Notes: a model not told the origin generated them from the letters alone. A DNA stretch of 64,000 bases from Streptomyces termitum (GCF_014650175.1 NZ_BMUL01000003.1:372001-436000), one strand, 5' to 3'; positions 19,181 through 28,676 are shown, counted from the stretch's first letter. Translations and numbers: made by a program.

Positions 19181-20173
19181 TCAGAGCTCCTCGGTGGTCG
19201 GGCCGCCGGCCCGCGCGCCCCACTGGGGGCCGGGCGGGGCGGCGGGCGGAGCGCCGGGGTCACCGGCGCCGCCGTGCGCGTGGTACTCCACCGCGCCGGC
19301 CGTCATCTGCATGAACGCCTCCTCCAGGGAGGCCTGCTGGGCGCTCAGTTCGTGCAGCACCAGCTGGTGGGCGGCGGCCAGTTCGCCGAGCGCCTCGGTG
19401 GTCGTCCCGTCGATCTCCAGGGTTCCGTTCCCGGACTCGACGGCGACGAAGCCGTTCTCGTGGAGCACGTCGAGCAGCCGTTCCCGCTGCGGGGACCGGA
19501 GCCGTACGAAACTCCGGGAATTCTGCCGGATGAAATCCGCCATCGACGTGTCGGCCAGCAGCTTTCCCTGCCCGATGACGATCAGATGATCTGCCGTCAG
19601 CGCCATTTCACTCATCAGATGGCTGGAAACGAAGATCGTCCGCCCTTCGGAGGCGAGCGCCTTCATCAGATTGCGGATCCAGTGAATTCCCTCGGGGTCC
19701 AGACCATTGACGGGTTCGTCGAACATCAGGATCTCGGGATCGCCCAGCAGCGCCGACGCGATGCCGAGCCGCTGCCCCATGCCGAGCGAGAAGCCCTTCG
19801 ACTTCTTCCGCGCCACCGCCGTCAGACCCACCAGGTCCAGCACCTCGCCCACCCGGCGCTCCGGGATCCGGTTCGACTGCGCCAGGCAGAGCAGGTTGTT
19901 GTACGCGGACCGGCCGCCGTGCATCGCCTTCGCGTCCAGCAGCGCCCCGATGTACTTCAGCGGCTCGTCCAGCTCCCGGTAGTGCCGCCCGTCGATCCGG
20001 ACCGTCCCGCTCGTCGGGTTGTCCAGGTCCAGCATCATCCGCATCGTCGTCGACTTGCCCGCCCCGTTGGGCCCCAGGAAGCCGGTGATCATACCCGGCC
20101 GCACCTGGAAGGAGAGGTGATCGACCGCCGTCTTCGTCCCGTACCGCTTCGTCAGCCCCTCAAGCTCGATCAT
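19181..20173 (-). CDS. ABC transporter ATP-binding protein (pair 2)
   Basis: The 330-residue ATPase starts MIELEGLTKRYGTKTAVDHLSFQV, with Walker A GPNGAGKST, signature LGMGQ, Walker B ILMFDEPVNGLDP and switch His in SSHLMSEM. Downstream of the catalytic part, a motif LSAQQASLEEAFM also occurs in the first ATPase, supporting duplication. Its short C-terminal tail (HGGAGDPGAPPAAPPGP) is a reduced version of the Pro/Gly tail of the paralogue. The start ATG 20173 fits the family, but the ribosome site is weak. It forms an operon with the permease gene that follows. Confidence 0.9.
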   Translation of the reverse strand: MIELEGLTKRYGTKTAVDHLSFQVRPGMITGFLGPNGAGKSTTMRMMLDLDNPTSGTVRIDGRHYRELDEPLKYIGALLDAKAMHGGRSAYNNLLCLAQSNRIPERRVGEVLDLVGLTAVARKKSKGFSLGMGQRLGIASALLGDPEILMFDEPVNGLDPEGIHWIRNLMKALASEGRTIFVSSHLMSEMALTADHLIVIGQGKLLADTSMADFIRQNSRSFVRLRSPQRERLLDVLHENGFVAVESGNGTLEIDGTTTEALGELAAAHQLVLHELSAQQASLEEAFMQMTAGAVEYHAHGGAGDPGAPPAAPPGPQWGARAGGPTTEEL

Positions 20174-20197
20174 GCGTACCAAGTTAAGGGCGCGCGA

Positions 20198-20227
20198 AAC
20201 CCCCCGCCACCGGAGTGACGGGGGGTT
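20198..20227 (-). terminator. Terminator of filP
   Basis: Arms AACCCCCCG (20198-20206) and CGGGGGGTT (20219-20227) form a 9-bp stem 50 nt past the filP stop codon, ending in T residues on either strand. It separates filP from the ABC genes. Confidence 0.65.
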
Positions 20228-20276
20228 CGGAGGATCGGACGAGAGGCACGGGGGAGTCCTCCCGGCCGCGCCCGGC

Positions 20277-21215
20277 TCAGCGGGTCTGCTGCGCCGGGAC
20301 GCCCGCGCCGCGCTCCTCGTCGAGCGGGGAGCCGGCCGCCGCCACCGCGGCACCGGTCAGCGTCGCCAGCATCTCACGGACGTTGGTCAGCTGCGCGTTG
20401 ATCGAGTCGCGGCGGTTGGTCAGCGCCGCCAGCTCGCGCTCCGATTCCGAACGGATCCGGTCGGCCTTGGCGTTCGCGTCGGCCACGATGTCCTCGGCCT
20501 GGCGCTGCGCGGTCTCCACCGTCTGGCGGGCCCGGCGCTCGGCGTCCGTGCGGAGCTTCTCGGCCTCCAGGCGGAGCTGCTCGGCGCGGTGCTCGATCTC
20601 GGCCAGGCGCTTCTCGGCCTTGGCCTGACGGGAGGCCAGGTCGCGCTCGGACTGCTCGCGGCGCTTGGCCAGGTTGGTCTCGAAGTCCGCGGCGGCCTGG
20701 GCGGCCTTGGCGCGGGTCTCCTCGAAGAGGGCGTCCGCCTCCTCGCGCTTCGACTGCGCGTCCTTCTGCGCCTCGGCCCGCAGCGTGTTGGCCTCGCCCT
20801 GCGCCTTCTCGACGATCCGGACGCCCTCGTCCTCGGCCTTCGCCTTGCGGTCCGCCGCGAACGACTCCGCGTCGTTGCGCACCTGCTGGGCGGCCGACTC
20901 GGCCAGCTCGCGGTGCTGCTCGGCGGCGCGGCGGGCCTCCTCGCGCAGGTCCTTCGCCTCCTCCTCGGCCAGGCGGAGGATCTTCTCGACGCGGGCGCCG
21001 AGACCGGCGTACGACGGCTCGGCGTCGGTCACCTGTGCCTGGGCGTTCTGCGTTTCGAGGTGGAGTTCCTCGATGCGCTTCTCCAGAGAGGTGATCCGGC
21101 CCAGCGCGCTGTCACGGTCGGCGACGAGCTTGGTAATGCGGTCGTCCACCTGACCGCGGTCGTAACCGCGCCGCACGAGCTCGAAGCCGAAGGGGGAGGA
21201 GTGGTCGCTGCTCAT
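20277..21215 (-). CDS. filP: FilP, filament-forming coiled-coil protein
   Basis: FilP is a bacterial intermediate-filament-like protein that gives hyphae mechanical strength near growing tips and interacts with DivIVA and Scy. The 312-residue product begins with a conserved short domain (FGFELVRRGYDRGQVDDRI, the DivIVA-like/GYDRxQVD motif). It then forms a nearly continuous coiled coil of Ala, Glu, Arg and Gln to about residue 280. The C-terminus is short. The ATG at 21215 has AGGAA at good distance. The gene lies 114 nt downstream of scy on the same strand, as in S. coelicolor, where the pair is SCO5396/SCO5397. The identification by length, motif and synteny is strong. Confidence 0.94.
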   Translation of the reverse strand: MSSDHSSPFGFELVRRGYDRGQVDDRITKLVADRDSALGRITSLEKRIEELHLETQNAQAQVTDAEPSYAGLGARVEKILRLAEEEAKDLREEARRAAEQHRELAESAAQQVRNDAESFAADRKAKAEDEGVRIVEKAQGEANTLRAEAQKDAQSKREEADALFEETRAKAAQAAADFETNLAKRREQSERDLASRQAKAEKRLAEIEHRAEQLRLEAEKLRTDAERRARQTVETAQRQAEDIVADANAKADRIRSESERELAALTNRRDSINAQLTNVREMLATLTGAAVAAAGSPLDEERGAGVPAQQTR

Positions 21216-21329
21216 GGAGTTCCTGTCGAATGAGACCGGTGAGGTGATAGAAGGAATCCTAGGGGCCGAAGCGGCGTGTCATCGAGCGTATGCCCGTTTG
21301 ATCTGGAGAATGTCCAACCTTTTGAGTGG

Positions 21330-24300
21330 CTAGCCGTCCTGGGACTTGCCACCCGAACGAGTGGAACCCGCGGAAGCGCTCGCCTTCGCGCCCCCGCCCG
21401 GGGTCTCGAAGGACTCCAGCGCCTCCAGGACGTCCTGGACGCGCGAGATCTCCGCGTTGATGTCCGTACGGCGCCGGGTCAGGAGCTCCAGCTCGCGCCG
21501 GCCCTCCTCGACCAGCCGCTCCGCCTCGGCCTCCGCCTCCGCCTTGATCCGCTCGGCCTCGGCCACCAGCGAGTTCTTCTTCTGCGAGGCCTCCTTCAGG
21601 AGCGTGTCCGCCTTCCGCACGGCCGCGATCCGGACCTTGCTCGCCTCCGAACTCGCCTCCGAGAGCATCTCCTTGGCCTTCTCCTCGGCCTCGGCCCGCT
21701 GCTCCTCCGCGGCCTTCACCAGCTTGTCGACCCGCTCGCCGGCCGTCTTCATCTGCTCGGCCGACTCGCGCCGCGCCCGCTCGTGCAGCTCCTCGATCTC
21801 GCCCTCGATCCGGGCCCGCAGCTCCTCGGCCCGCTCCCTTATGGCGGTCGCGTCCTGCCGCGTGCCGACCAGCAGCTCGTCGGCGTCGGTCCGCGCCCTC
21901 TCGACCAGCGCGTTGCCCTCCACGGTCGCCTCGGCGACGATCCGCTCCGCCTCCTTGCGGGCCGCGCCGACCATCGTGTCCGCCTGGCTCTCCGCCTCGG
22001 TGGTGGCGCGCAGCGCCTCCTCCTGGGCCTTCGCCATCAGCTGGTCGGCCTGCCCCGCCGCGTCCGCGCGCTTCTTCGCCCCGGCCTCGCGGGCCTCGTC
22101 CAGCGTCCGGTCCGCCTCCTCGCGGGCCTCCGAGCGCATCCGCTCGGCCGCCTCCTCGGCCTCCTGCCGGATCCGCGCCGCGTCGGCACGGGCCTGCCCG
22201 GCGTCCTGCCGGGCCGCCTCCAGCGCCTCGGCGCCCTCGGTCCGCAGCCGCTCGGCCTCGCCGGCCGCGTCGGCCACCGTCCGCTCGGCCTCGGTCCGCG
22301 CGTCGGCGGTCACCGAGTCGGCCAGCTCCACCGCCTCGTCGGTGATCCGGCCGGACTCCGCGTTCGCCTCGGCGACCAGCGCGTCGGCCTGCTCGGCCGC
22401 GTCCTGACGGCGCTTGTCGGCCGCCTGCCGGGCCTCGTCGAGGATCTGCTCGGCGTCCGCGAGCGCGGTGGTCCGCAGCGCCTGCGCGTGCGCCTCGCCG
22501 TCGGTGCGCACCTGCTCGGCCTCGCTCCGCAGCCGCGCCGCGTCCCGCTCGGTCGTCTCGCGCAGCACGGCCGCCTCGGCCGCGATCCGCTCGGCCTCCG
22601 CCGTCGCCTCGCCGACCAGGGTGTCCGCCTGCTCGGCGGCGTCCGAGCGCCGCTTGTCGGCGGCCTCCCGCGCCTCGTCGAGGACCCGCGCGGCCTGTGC
22701 GCCGATCCGCTCGGCCTCCGCCGTCGCCTCGCCGACCAGGGTGTCCGCCTGCTCGGCGGCGTCCGAGCGCCGCTTGTCGGCGGCCTCCCGGGCCTCGTCC
22801 AGGACCAGCGCCGCCTCGGCGGCGATCCGCTCGGCCTCGTCCCGGGCCCCGCCGACCACGCCCTCCGCCTTCTCGGCGGCCTCCGACCGGATCCGGTTGG
22901 CGTCGTCCCGGGCGTCCGCCCGGGTGCGGGCCGCGTCCTGCTCGGCCGAGGCCAGCGCGTCCGTCGCCTCGGTCCGCACCCGCTGCGCGTACTCGGCGGT
23001 GTCGGTACGGAGCTTCTCCGCCTCCGCGAGGGCGTCCCCGACGGTCCGCTCGGCCAGCGCCTTCGCCGCCTCGGACTCCTCCTGGGCCCGGGCCCGGGTG
23101 CGGGCCGCGTCCTCGGAGGCCCGCTCCCGCTCCTCGTACGCGTCGGCGCGGACCCGGTCCGCCTCCTCCCGCGCCTCGGTGCGGGTCCGCTCGGCCGCGT
23201 GCTCGGCGGCCGACCGCAGCCCGGCGATCTCCTCCTCGGCCTGCTCGCGCAGACCCGCGACCGCGTCGCGGACCTCCTGCGCGGTCTGCTCGGCGGCGGT
23301 GACCATCTCGGTCGCCCGCGCGTCGGCCTCCTCGACCAGCCGCTGCGCCTCGGCCTGCGCGTCCTCCACCCGCTTGCGGGCGGCGGCCAGCAGCTCCTCG
23401 GACTGCTCGCGGGCCAGCTCGCGCTCCCGGCCGGCCTCGGAACGGGCCGACTCCAGCGTCTCCTCGGCCTCCCGGCGCCGCCGGTTGGCCTCCTCGCGGG
23501 CGGCGGCCAGCGCCTCCGCGGCCTCGGCGGCGATCCGCTCGGCCGCCGCGGCGGCCTCGGCCCGCACCCGGTCGGCCGTCTCCTGGGCCTCCGACCGCAG
23601 CCGCTCGGCCTCGGTCTCCGCCTCGCCGGTCAGCCGCTGCGCGGTCGCCTCGGCCTCGGCGCGGGCCGCGGCGGCGTCGCCGGCGGCCTCCGACCGCAGC
23701 CGCTCGGCCTCGGTCTCGGCCTGCTCGCTCAGCGTACGGATGCGCTCGGCGCCCTCCGAGCGCAGCCGCTCGGCCTCCTCGGCGGCCTCCCGGCGGATCC
23801 GCTCGCCCTCGGCGCGCGCGTCGGTCAGCTCCTGCCCGGCCGCCGCCACCTTCGTCTCGGCGTCGGTGTGCAGCCGGGCCAGCTCCTCGGCGGCCTCGGC
23901 CCGGCGCGCCCCGGCGGCCCGCTCGGCCTCCGCGCGCAGCTCGGCGGCGGCCTTCGCGGCGGCCTCCCGGACCTCCTCGGCCTGCTCCTCGGCCTCGCCG
24001 CGCAGCCGCTCGGCCTCCGCGCGGGTCCGCTCCAGGGTCTCCTCGGCCTGGGTCCGGAGCGTCTGGGCGCGCTCCATCGCCTCGGACTTGACCCGCTCGC
24101 TCTCCGCGCCCGCGTTGCCCCGCAGCTCGTCGGCGTCGGCCTTGGCCTTGGAGAGCAGCTCCTCGGCGGTCTTGGCCGCCTCCTCGATCTGCTGGACGGC
24201 CTCGCGGCGGGCCTCGCCGCGGATCCGCTCGCCCTCGGCGACGGCCTCGGCGCGCAGCTGCTCGGCCTCGCCGCGCAGCCGCCGGGCCTCCTCCTGGAGC

Positions 24301-25610
24301 TCGACCGTCTTGGCCCGGTACTCCTTGGTGTCGTCCTTCGCCGAACCGAGCAGCTCGTCGGCCTGCTCCTCGGCGCGGGACCGCAGCCGGTCGGCCTCGG
24401 TCTCGGCCTCGCGGCGGATCCGCTCGGCCTCCTCGGCGGCCTTGCGGGTGGTCTCGGAGGCGTCCTCGGACGCCTTGCTGAGGATCTCCTCGGCGCCGCG
24501 GGCGGCCTTGGCCAGCGCGGCGGCGGAGTCCTCGGCGGCGGTGGTGCGGGCCTTCTCGGAGGCTTCGGAGACCAGCTTCTCGGCGTGGGCGGTCGCCTCG
24601 CGGAGCTTCTCCTCGGCCTCGGACCGCAGGGCCTCCGCCTTCTCGGTGGCCTCGCCGACCAGCCGGGCGATCTCGGCCTTGGCGGTGCGCGTGCGCTGCT
24701 CGTTGACCGAGTCGGCGGAGGACAGCGTCTTCGCCGCGGACTCCTTGGCCTCGGTGAGGGCCTTGTCGGCCTCGGCGCGGGCCTGCCGGAGCCGCTCCTC
24801 GGCCTCCTGCATGCGCTGCTCGGCGGCGCGGGAGAGCTCGGTGGCCTGGCGCCGGGCCTGGTCGGTCTCGGCGACGGCGGCGGTACGGAGCTGCTCGGCG
24901 TGGCCGGTGGCCTCCTGGGCCTGGGTGGAGGCGGCGGTCATCATCCGCTCGGCGTCCTTGCGGGCGCGCAGCAGAATCGCTTCGGCCTCGGCGCGGGCGG
25001 ACTCCGCCTCGGCGCCGACGCGGCGGCCGGTCTCCTCGCTGAGCCGGGTGGCCTCGGCGCGGGCGGCGGTGAGCGACTGCTCGGCCTCGGCGCGGGCCTC
25101 GTCCATCAGCCGGCGGGCCTGCGCCTCGGTGCGGGCGCGCAGCTGCTCGGCCCAGGCCACGTTCTCGTTGACGTGGGCCTCGACGGTCTGGCGGCGCTCG
25201 TTCAGCTCCTGGTCGAGCTGCTGGCGGCGCTGGACGGCCTCGTTGTGCAGCTCGGCCTGGAGGCGCGCCTGGTGCTCGGCGTGCTCCTGGAGGATGCGCT
25301 GGGTCTGCGCCCGCGCCTCCCGCAGTTCGCGCTCGGCGTCCTGGCGGAGCTGTTCGGCCTGCGCCTGGGCGTTCCGCAGCAACTGCTCGGCCTGGTAGCC
25401 GATGTCGGCGCTGTCGTAGGCGGGACGGGACGCGATGGTGCGCCGCGCCTCGTGGAGCTTGGCACGCAAGACCTCGACCTGGTAGCCGAGGTCCTCGGCG
25501 TGCTGAACGGCCTTCTCCCGCTCTTTCCTCAGCCGGTCCATCTCGGCCTCGAACCGCGAGAGATGGTCCTCTTCAGCTCGGTGGCTCTCCTGGCGTTCGT
25601 AGCCCCGCAC
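21330..25610 (-). CDS. scy: Scy, polarity-organising coiled-coil scaffold
   Basis: Scy organises the tip polarity complex (with DivIVA and FilP) that directs apical growth and branching. The 1426-residue protein starts RGYERQESHRAEEDHLSRFE and is coiled coil almost throughout, built from hendecad-like repeats such as AEAERIRAEA. The last 30 residues are a flexible Gly/Ser tail. GTG 25610 is preferred because AAGGA lies 9 nt upstream and homologues begin at RGYERQE; an ATG 12 nt earlier is possible. It is about 100 residues longer than the S. coelicolor protein as I recall it. Part of the extra length may come from a 40-residue internal tandem duplication. The long open frame on the opposite strand is a composition artefact. 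Confidence 0.95.
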   Translation of the reverse strand: MRGYERQESHRAEEDHLSRFEAEMDRLRKEREKAVQHAEDLGYQVEVLRAKLHEARRTIASRPAYDSADIGYQAEQLLRNAQAQAEQLRQDAERELREARAQTQRILQEHAEHQARLQAELHNEAVQRRQQLDQELNERRQTVEAHVNENVAWAEQLRARTEAQARRLMDEARAEAEQSLTAARAEATRLSEETGRRVGAEAESARAEAEAILLRARKDAERMMTAASTQAQEATGHAEQLRTAAVAETDQARRQATELSRAAEQRMQEAEERLRQARAEADKALTEAKESAAKTLSSADSVNEQRTRTAKAEIARLVGEATEKAEALRSEAEEKLREATAHAEKLVSEASEKARTTAAEDSAAALAKAARGAEEILSKASEDASETTRKAAEEAERIRREAETEADRLRSRAEEQADELLGSAKDDTKEYRAKTVELQEEARRLRGEAEQLRAEAVAEGERIRGEARREAVQQIEEAAKTAEELLSKAKADADELRGNAGAESERVKSEAMERAQTLRTQAEETLERTRAEAERLRGEAEEQAEEVREAAAKAAAELRAEAERAAGARRAEAAEELARLHTDAETKVAAAGQELTDARAEGERIRREAAEEAERLRSEGAERIRTLSEQAETEAERLRSEAAGDAAAARAEAEATAQRLTGEAETEAERLRSEAQETADRVRAEAAAAAERIAAEAAEALAAAREEANRRRREAEETLESARSEAGRERELAREQSEELLAAARKRVEDAQAEAQRLVEEADARATEMVTAAEQTAQEVRDAVAGLREQAEEEIAGLRSAAEHAAERTRTEAREEADRVRADAYEERERASEDAARTRARAQEESEAAKALAERTVGDALAEAEKLRTDTAEYAQRVRTEATDALASAEQDAARTRADARDDANRIRSEAAEKAEGVVGGARDEAERIAAEAALVLDEAREAADKRRSDAAEQADTLVGEATAEAERIGAQAARVLDEAREAADKRRSDAAEQADTLVGEATAEAERIAAEAAVLRETTERDAARLRSEAEQVRTDGEAHAQALRTTALADAEQILDEARQAADKRRQDAAEQADALVAEANAESGRITDEAVELADSVTADARTEAERTVADAAGEAERLRTEGAEALEAARQDAGQARADAARIRQEAEEAAERMRSEAREEADRTLDEAREAGAKKRADAAGQADQLMAKAQEEALRATTEAESQADTMVGAARKEAERIVAEATVEGNALVERARTDADELLVGTRQDATAIRERAEELRARIEGEIEELHERARRESAEQMKTAGERVDKLVKAAEEQRAEAEEKAKEMLSEASSEASKVRIAAVRKADTLLKEASQKKNSLVAEAERIKAEAEAEAERLVEEGRRELELLTRRRTDINAEISRVQDVLEALESFETPGGGAKASASAGSTRSGGKSQDG
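22583..22790 (-). repeat. Tandem direct repeat inside scy
   Basis: The 88 bp at 22583-22670 recur exactly at 22703-22790, giving a period of 120 bp (40 codons). The repeated protein unit includes REAADKRRSDAAEQADTLVG. Identity at synonymous positions shows a recent in-frame duplication rather than ancient coiled-coil periodicity. Forty residues equals one heptad plus three hendecads, so the coiled-coil register is preserved. Confidence 0.9.
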
Positions 25611-25625
25611 CGCGCGGTCCATCCT

Positions 25626-25657
25626 TCCCCGAGCTCCGGGAGCGGGGGAGCCCCCAA
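25626..25657. repeat. Short palindromic interspersed repeat upstream of scy
   Basis: On the minus strand this reads TTGGGGGCTCCCCCGCTCCC and continues to GAGCTCGGGGA. It resembles short GGGGG-C-CCTCCC palindromic repeats that I recall as abundant in Streptomyces intergenic DNA. A related copy is at 32008-32044. It lies in the 212-nt gap between the epimerase gene and scy, ending 16 nt before the scy start codon, so it would be in the scy leader. Confidence 0.55.
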
Positions 25658-25822
25658 CCCTGGTCGCAACGTTCCGACGAGCACCGTTCACCGGAAGAAC
25701 GGCCCCCCGGGGAATCGTGGCAGATCGGACGACCCCGACATCCCGACTTCGACGCCACGCGCAGCGGCCCCGACCGGCCCCGGCCCGGAGCCGCCCACTC
25801 TACCGGGCCGGGAATACGGAGG

Positions 25823-26275
25823 TCAGTGCTCCGCCGAGGAGGGGTCCGCGGAGGGCGGTGCCGAGGTGACCAGTTCGGTGAGGACGCCGTGGCAGTCCTT
25901 GGGGTGGAGGAAGGTGATCCGGGAGCCCATGGAGCCGGTCCTGGGCTCGTCGTAGAGGACCCGGACGCCCTTGCCGCGGACGGCCTCGGCGTCCCCGTCG
26001 ACGTCGGCGGTGCCGAAGGCGATGTGGTGCACGCCCTCGCCGTTCTTGGCCAGCCACTTGCCGACCGCGGAGTCCTCCCGGGTGGGCTCCAGGAGCTGGA
26101 GGTAGGAGGCGCCGCCGTCGTCGGTGCCGTTGATCCGCAGCATGGCCTCGCGGACGCCCTGCTCCTCGTTGACCTCGGAGTGGTACACCTCGAAGCCGTA
26201 CGTGGCACGGTAGAACTCGACGGTCCTGTCCAGGTCGAAGCAGGCGATCCCGATGTGGTCGATACGCGTCAGCAT
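25823..26275 (-). CDS. mce: Methylmalonyl-CoA epimerase
   Basis: This enzyme interconverts (2S)- and (2R)-methylmalonyl-CoA, linking propionyl-CoA carboxylase and the B12-dependent mutase. The 150-residue product is a glyoxalase/VOC-fold protein. The metal-binding residues are recognisable: His in [13 protein letters not shown], Gln in LQLLEP, His in VHHIAFGT and Glu in LTELV. The ATG at 26275 fits the family start [11 protein letters not shown]. It is divergent from the acetyl-CoA acetyltransferase gene, with 137 nt of shared promoter region. MeaB is encoded two genes to the right. Together they form a methylmalonyl-CoA supply cluster. Confidence 0.95.
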   Translation of the reverse strand: MLTRIDHIGIACFDLDRTVEFYRATYGFEVYHSEVNEEQGVREAMLRINGTDDGGASYLQLLEPTREDSAVGKWLAKNGEGVHHIAFGTADVDGDAEAVRGKGVRVLYDEPRTGSMGSRITFLHPKDCHGVLTELVTSAPPSADPSSAEH

Positions 26276-26412
26276 GGCTCCAGTGCACCCCCGCCGGGAT
26301 GGTTACGCAACGTGCGCGCCGTCACACCGGCGGGCCGGTGACCCGGCGCCGCACCGCTCAGTACATTGGCGGTAAACCCTCGTTCACTCCTCATCCCAAG
26401 GGGCCGTGCCTC

Positions 26413-27615
26413 ATGTCTGGAACGACCGGTACCACCTCAGTGATCGTCGCGGGCGCCCGCACGCCCATGGGCCGTCTGCTCGGCTCCCTCAAGGGCTTCT
26501 CCGGCGCCGACCTCGGCGGCTTCGCCATCAAGGCGGCCCTGGAGCGGGCCGGGGTCTCCGGCGACCAGGTGCAGTACGTGATCATGGGCCAGGTGCTCCA
26601 GGCGGGCGCCGGGCAGATCCCCGCCCGCCAGGCCGCGGTCAAGGCCGGCATCCCGATGAGCGTCCCCGCGCTCACGGTCAACAAGGTGTGCCTGTCCGGT
26701 CTGGACGCCATCGCGCTGGCCGACCAGCTGATCCGCGCGGGCGAGTTCGAGATCGTCGTCGCGGGCGGCCAGGAGTCGATGACCAACGCCCCGCACCTGC
26801 TCCCGAAGTCCCGCGAGGGCCACAAGTACGGCGCGATCGAGATGCTCGACGCGATGGCGTACGACGGCCTGACCGACTCCTTCGAGGGCATCGCCATGGG
26901 CGAGTCGACCGAGAAGCACAACACCCGCCTCGGCATCGACCGCGCCTCGCAGGACGAGATCGCCGCCCTGTCGCACCAGCGGGCCGCCGCCGCGCAGAAG
27001 AACGGCGTCTTCGAGGCCGAGATCGCCCCGGTCGAGATCCCGCAGCGCAAGGGCGACCCGGTGGTCTTCGCGCAGGACGAGGGCATCCGCGCCGAGACCA
27101 CCGTCGAGTCCCTCGGCAAGCTCCGCCCGGCCTTCGCCAAGGACGGCACGATCACCGCGGGCACCTCCTCGCAGATCTCCGACGGCGCCGCCGCGGTGGT
27201 CGTGATGAGCAGGGCCAAGGCGGAGGAGCTGGGCCTGGAGTGGATCGCCGAGATCGGCGCCCACGGCAACGTGGCCGGTCCGGACAACTCCCTCCAGTCG
27301 CAGCCCTCGAACGCGATCCTGCACGCCCTCGGCAAGGAGGGCCTGTCCGTCGGGGACCTCGACCTCATCGAGATCAACGAGGCGTTCGCCGCGGTCGCCG
27401 TGCAGTCGATGAAGGACCTCGGGGTGTCCCCGGAAAAGGTGAACGTGAACGGCGGCGCCATCGCGCTGGGCCACCCGATCGGCATGTCCGGCGCCCGTCT
27501 GGTGCTGCACCTGGCCCTGGAGCTCGGGCGGCGCGGCGGCGGCGTCGGCGCGGCGGCCCTGTGCGGCGGCGGCGGCCAGGGCGACGCCCTGATCGTCAAG
27601 GTCCCCGGCAAGTAG
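26413..27615 (+). CDS. Acetyl-CoA acetyltransferase (thiolase)
   Basis: This thiolase condenses two acetyl-CoA to acetoacetyl-CoA or runs in the degradative direction. The 400-residue length is typical. The acyl-enzyme Cys is in [12 protein letters not shown]. The GHP motif is in [12 protein letters not shown], and the second catalytic Cys is in [17 protein letters not shown] is also present. The ATG at 26413 begins [18 protein letters not shown], preceded by AAGGGG. It is followed after 50 nt by meaB and is probably co-transcribed with it. With the dehydrogenase at 8949, it could supply the ethylmalonyl-CoA route. Confidence 0.95.
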   Translation: MSGTTGTTSVIVAGARTPMGRLLGSLKGFSGADLGGFAIKAALERAGVSGDQVQYVIMGQVLQAGAGQIPARQAAVKAGIPMSVPALTVNKVCLSGLDAIALADQLIRAGEFEIVVAGGQESMTNAPHLLPKSREGHKYGAIEMLDAMAYDGLTDSFEGIAMGESTEKHNTRLGIDRASQDEIAALSHQRAAAAQKNGVFEAEIAPVEIPQRKGDPVVFAQDEGIRAETTVESLGKLRPAFAKDGTITAGTSSQISDGAAAVVVMSRAKAEELGLEWIAEIGAHGNVAGPDNSLQSQPSNAILHALGKEGLSVGDLDLIEINEAFAAVAVQSMKDLGVSPEKVNVNGGAIALGHPIGMSGARLVLHLALELGRRGGGVGAAALCGGGGQGDALIVKVPGK

Positions 27616-27665
27616 TCCAGCGAGCGGGCGTCCGGCGGGCGGTCCCGGCACGAGGAGCAGCGCAC

Positions 27666-28622
27666 ATGGTGGACGTCCCCGCACTGGTCGCCCAGGCACG
27701 GGAGGGCCGGCCGCGGGCCGTGGCCCGGCTGATCTCGCTGGTGGAGGGGGCGTCGCCGCAGCTGCGCGAGGTGATGGCGGAGCTGGCCCCGCTGACCGGC
27801 GGCGCCTATGTGGTGGGCCTGACCGGTTCGCCGGGGGTCGGCAAGTCGACCTCGACCTCGGCGCTGGTGACCGCGTACCGCCGGGCGGGGAAGCGGGTCG
27901 GCGTCCTCGCCGTCGACCCGTCCTCGCCGTTCAGCGGCGGCGCGCTCCTGGGCGACCGGGTGCGGATGGCGGACCACGCCTCCGACCCGGGCGTCTACAT
28001 CCGCTCGATGGCCACCCGCGGCCACCTCGGCGGGCTGGCCCGGTCGGCGCCGCAGGCGATCCGGGTGCTCGACGCGGCCGGCTGCGAGGTGGTGCTGGTG
28101 GAGACCGTGGGAGTCGGCCAGTCCGAGGTGGAGATCGCGGGCCAGGCCGACACCTCGGTGGTGCTGCTGGCGCCGGGCATGGGCGACGGGATCCAGGCCG
28201 CGAAGGCGGGCATCCTGGAGATCGGCGACGTGTACGTGGTCAACAAGGCCGACCGGGACGGCGCCGAGGCCACCGCCCGGGAGCTGAACCACATGCTGGG
28301 CCTGGGCGAGGCCCGCGCGCCGGGCGACTGGCGGCCGCCGATCGTGAAGACGGTGGCCTCGCGCGGCGAGGGCGTCGAGGAGCTCGTCGAGGCCCTGGAG
28401 AAGCACCGGGCCTGGGCCGCGGAGCACGGGGTCCTGGCGGAGCGCCGCCGGGACCGGGCGGCCCGCGAGGTGGAGACCATCGCCCTCACGGCGCTGCGCG
28501 GCCGGATCGGCGGGCTGCCGGGGGACCGGCGGCTGGACGCGCTGGCCGAGCGGATCACGGCCGGGGCGCTGGATCCGTACGCGGCGGCCGACGAGCTGCT
28601 GGCGGGGCTGACCGCCGGCTGA
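27666..28622 (+). CDS. meaB: Methylmalonyl-CoA mutase-associated GTPase MeaB
   Basis: MeaB is a G3E-family P-loop GTPase that protects methylmalonyl-CoA mutase and controls loading of adenosylcobalamin. The 318-residue product shows the P-loop GSPGVGKST near residue 54 and the switch region AVDPSSPFSGGALLGDRVRM. The motif ETVGVGQSE and the NKAD specificity motif are also present. The C-terminal helical dimerisation segment is intact. The ATG at 27666 follows GAGGAGC. It is downstream of the thiolase gene, and a strong terminator follows. The mutase subunits themselves are not in the window. Confidence 0.95.
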   Translation: MVDVPALVAQAREGRPRAVARLISLVEGASPQLREVMAELAPLTGGAYVVGLTGSPGVGKSTSTSALVTAYRRAGKRVGVLAVDPSSPFSGGALLGDRVRMADHASDPGVYIRSMATRGHLGGLARSAPQAIRVLDAAGCEVVLVETVGVGQSEVEIAGQADTSVVLLAPGMGDGIQAAKAGILEIGDVYVVNKADRDGAEATARELNHMLGLGEARAPGDWRPPIVKTVASRGEGVEELVEALEKHRAWAAEHGVLAERRRDRAAREVETIALTALRGRIGGLPGDRRLDALAERITAGALDPYAAADELLAGLTAG

Positions 28623-28630
28623 GCCGAAAC

Positions 28631-28665
28631 GCGTGGGGGCCCGGACACCGTCCGGGCCCCCACGC
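28631..28665. terminator. Bidirectional terminator between meaB and marR-type gene
   Basis: Perfect 15-nt arms (28631-28645 and 28651-28665) with a 5-nt loop lie between convergent genes. The hairpin begins 9 nt past the meaB stop codon and 12 nt from the stop of the minus-strand regulator. Confidence 0.88.
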
Positions 28666-28676
28666 ACTTCGTCAGG

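Noticed and set aside
21276..25955. Open frame of about 1560 codons on the plus strand opposite scy
   Set aside because: It is the mirror image of the high-GC coiled-coil gene; composition is Leu/Gly/Arg-rich low complexity, there is no plausible start, and scy is clearly the real gene.
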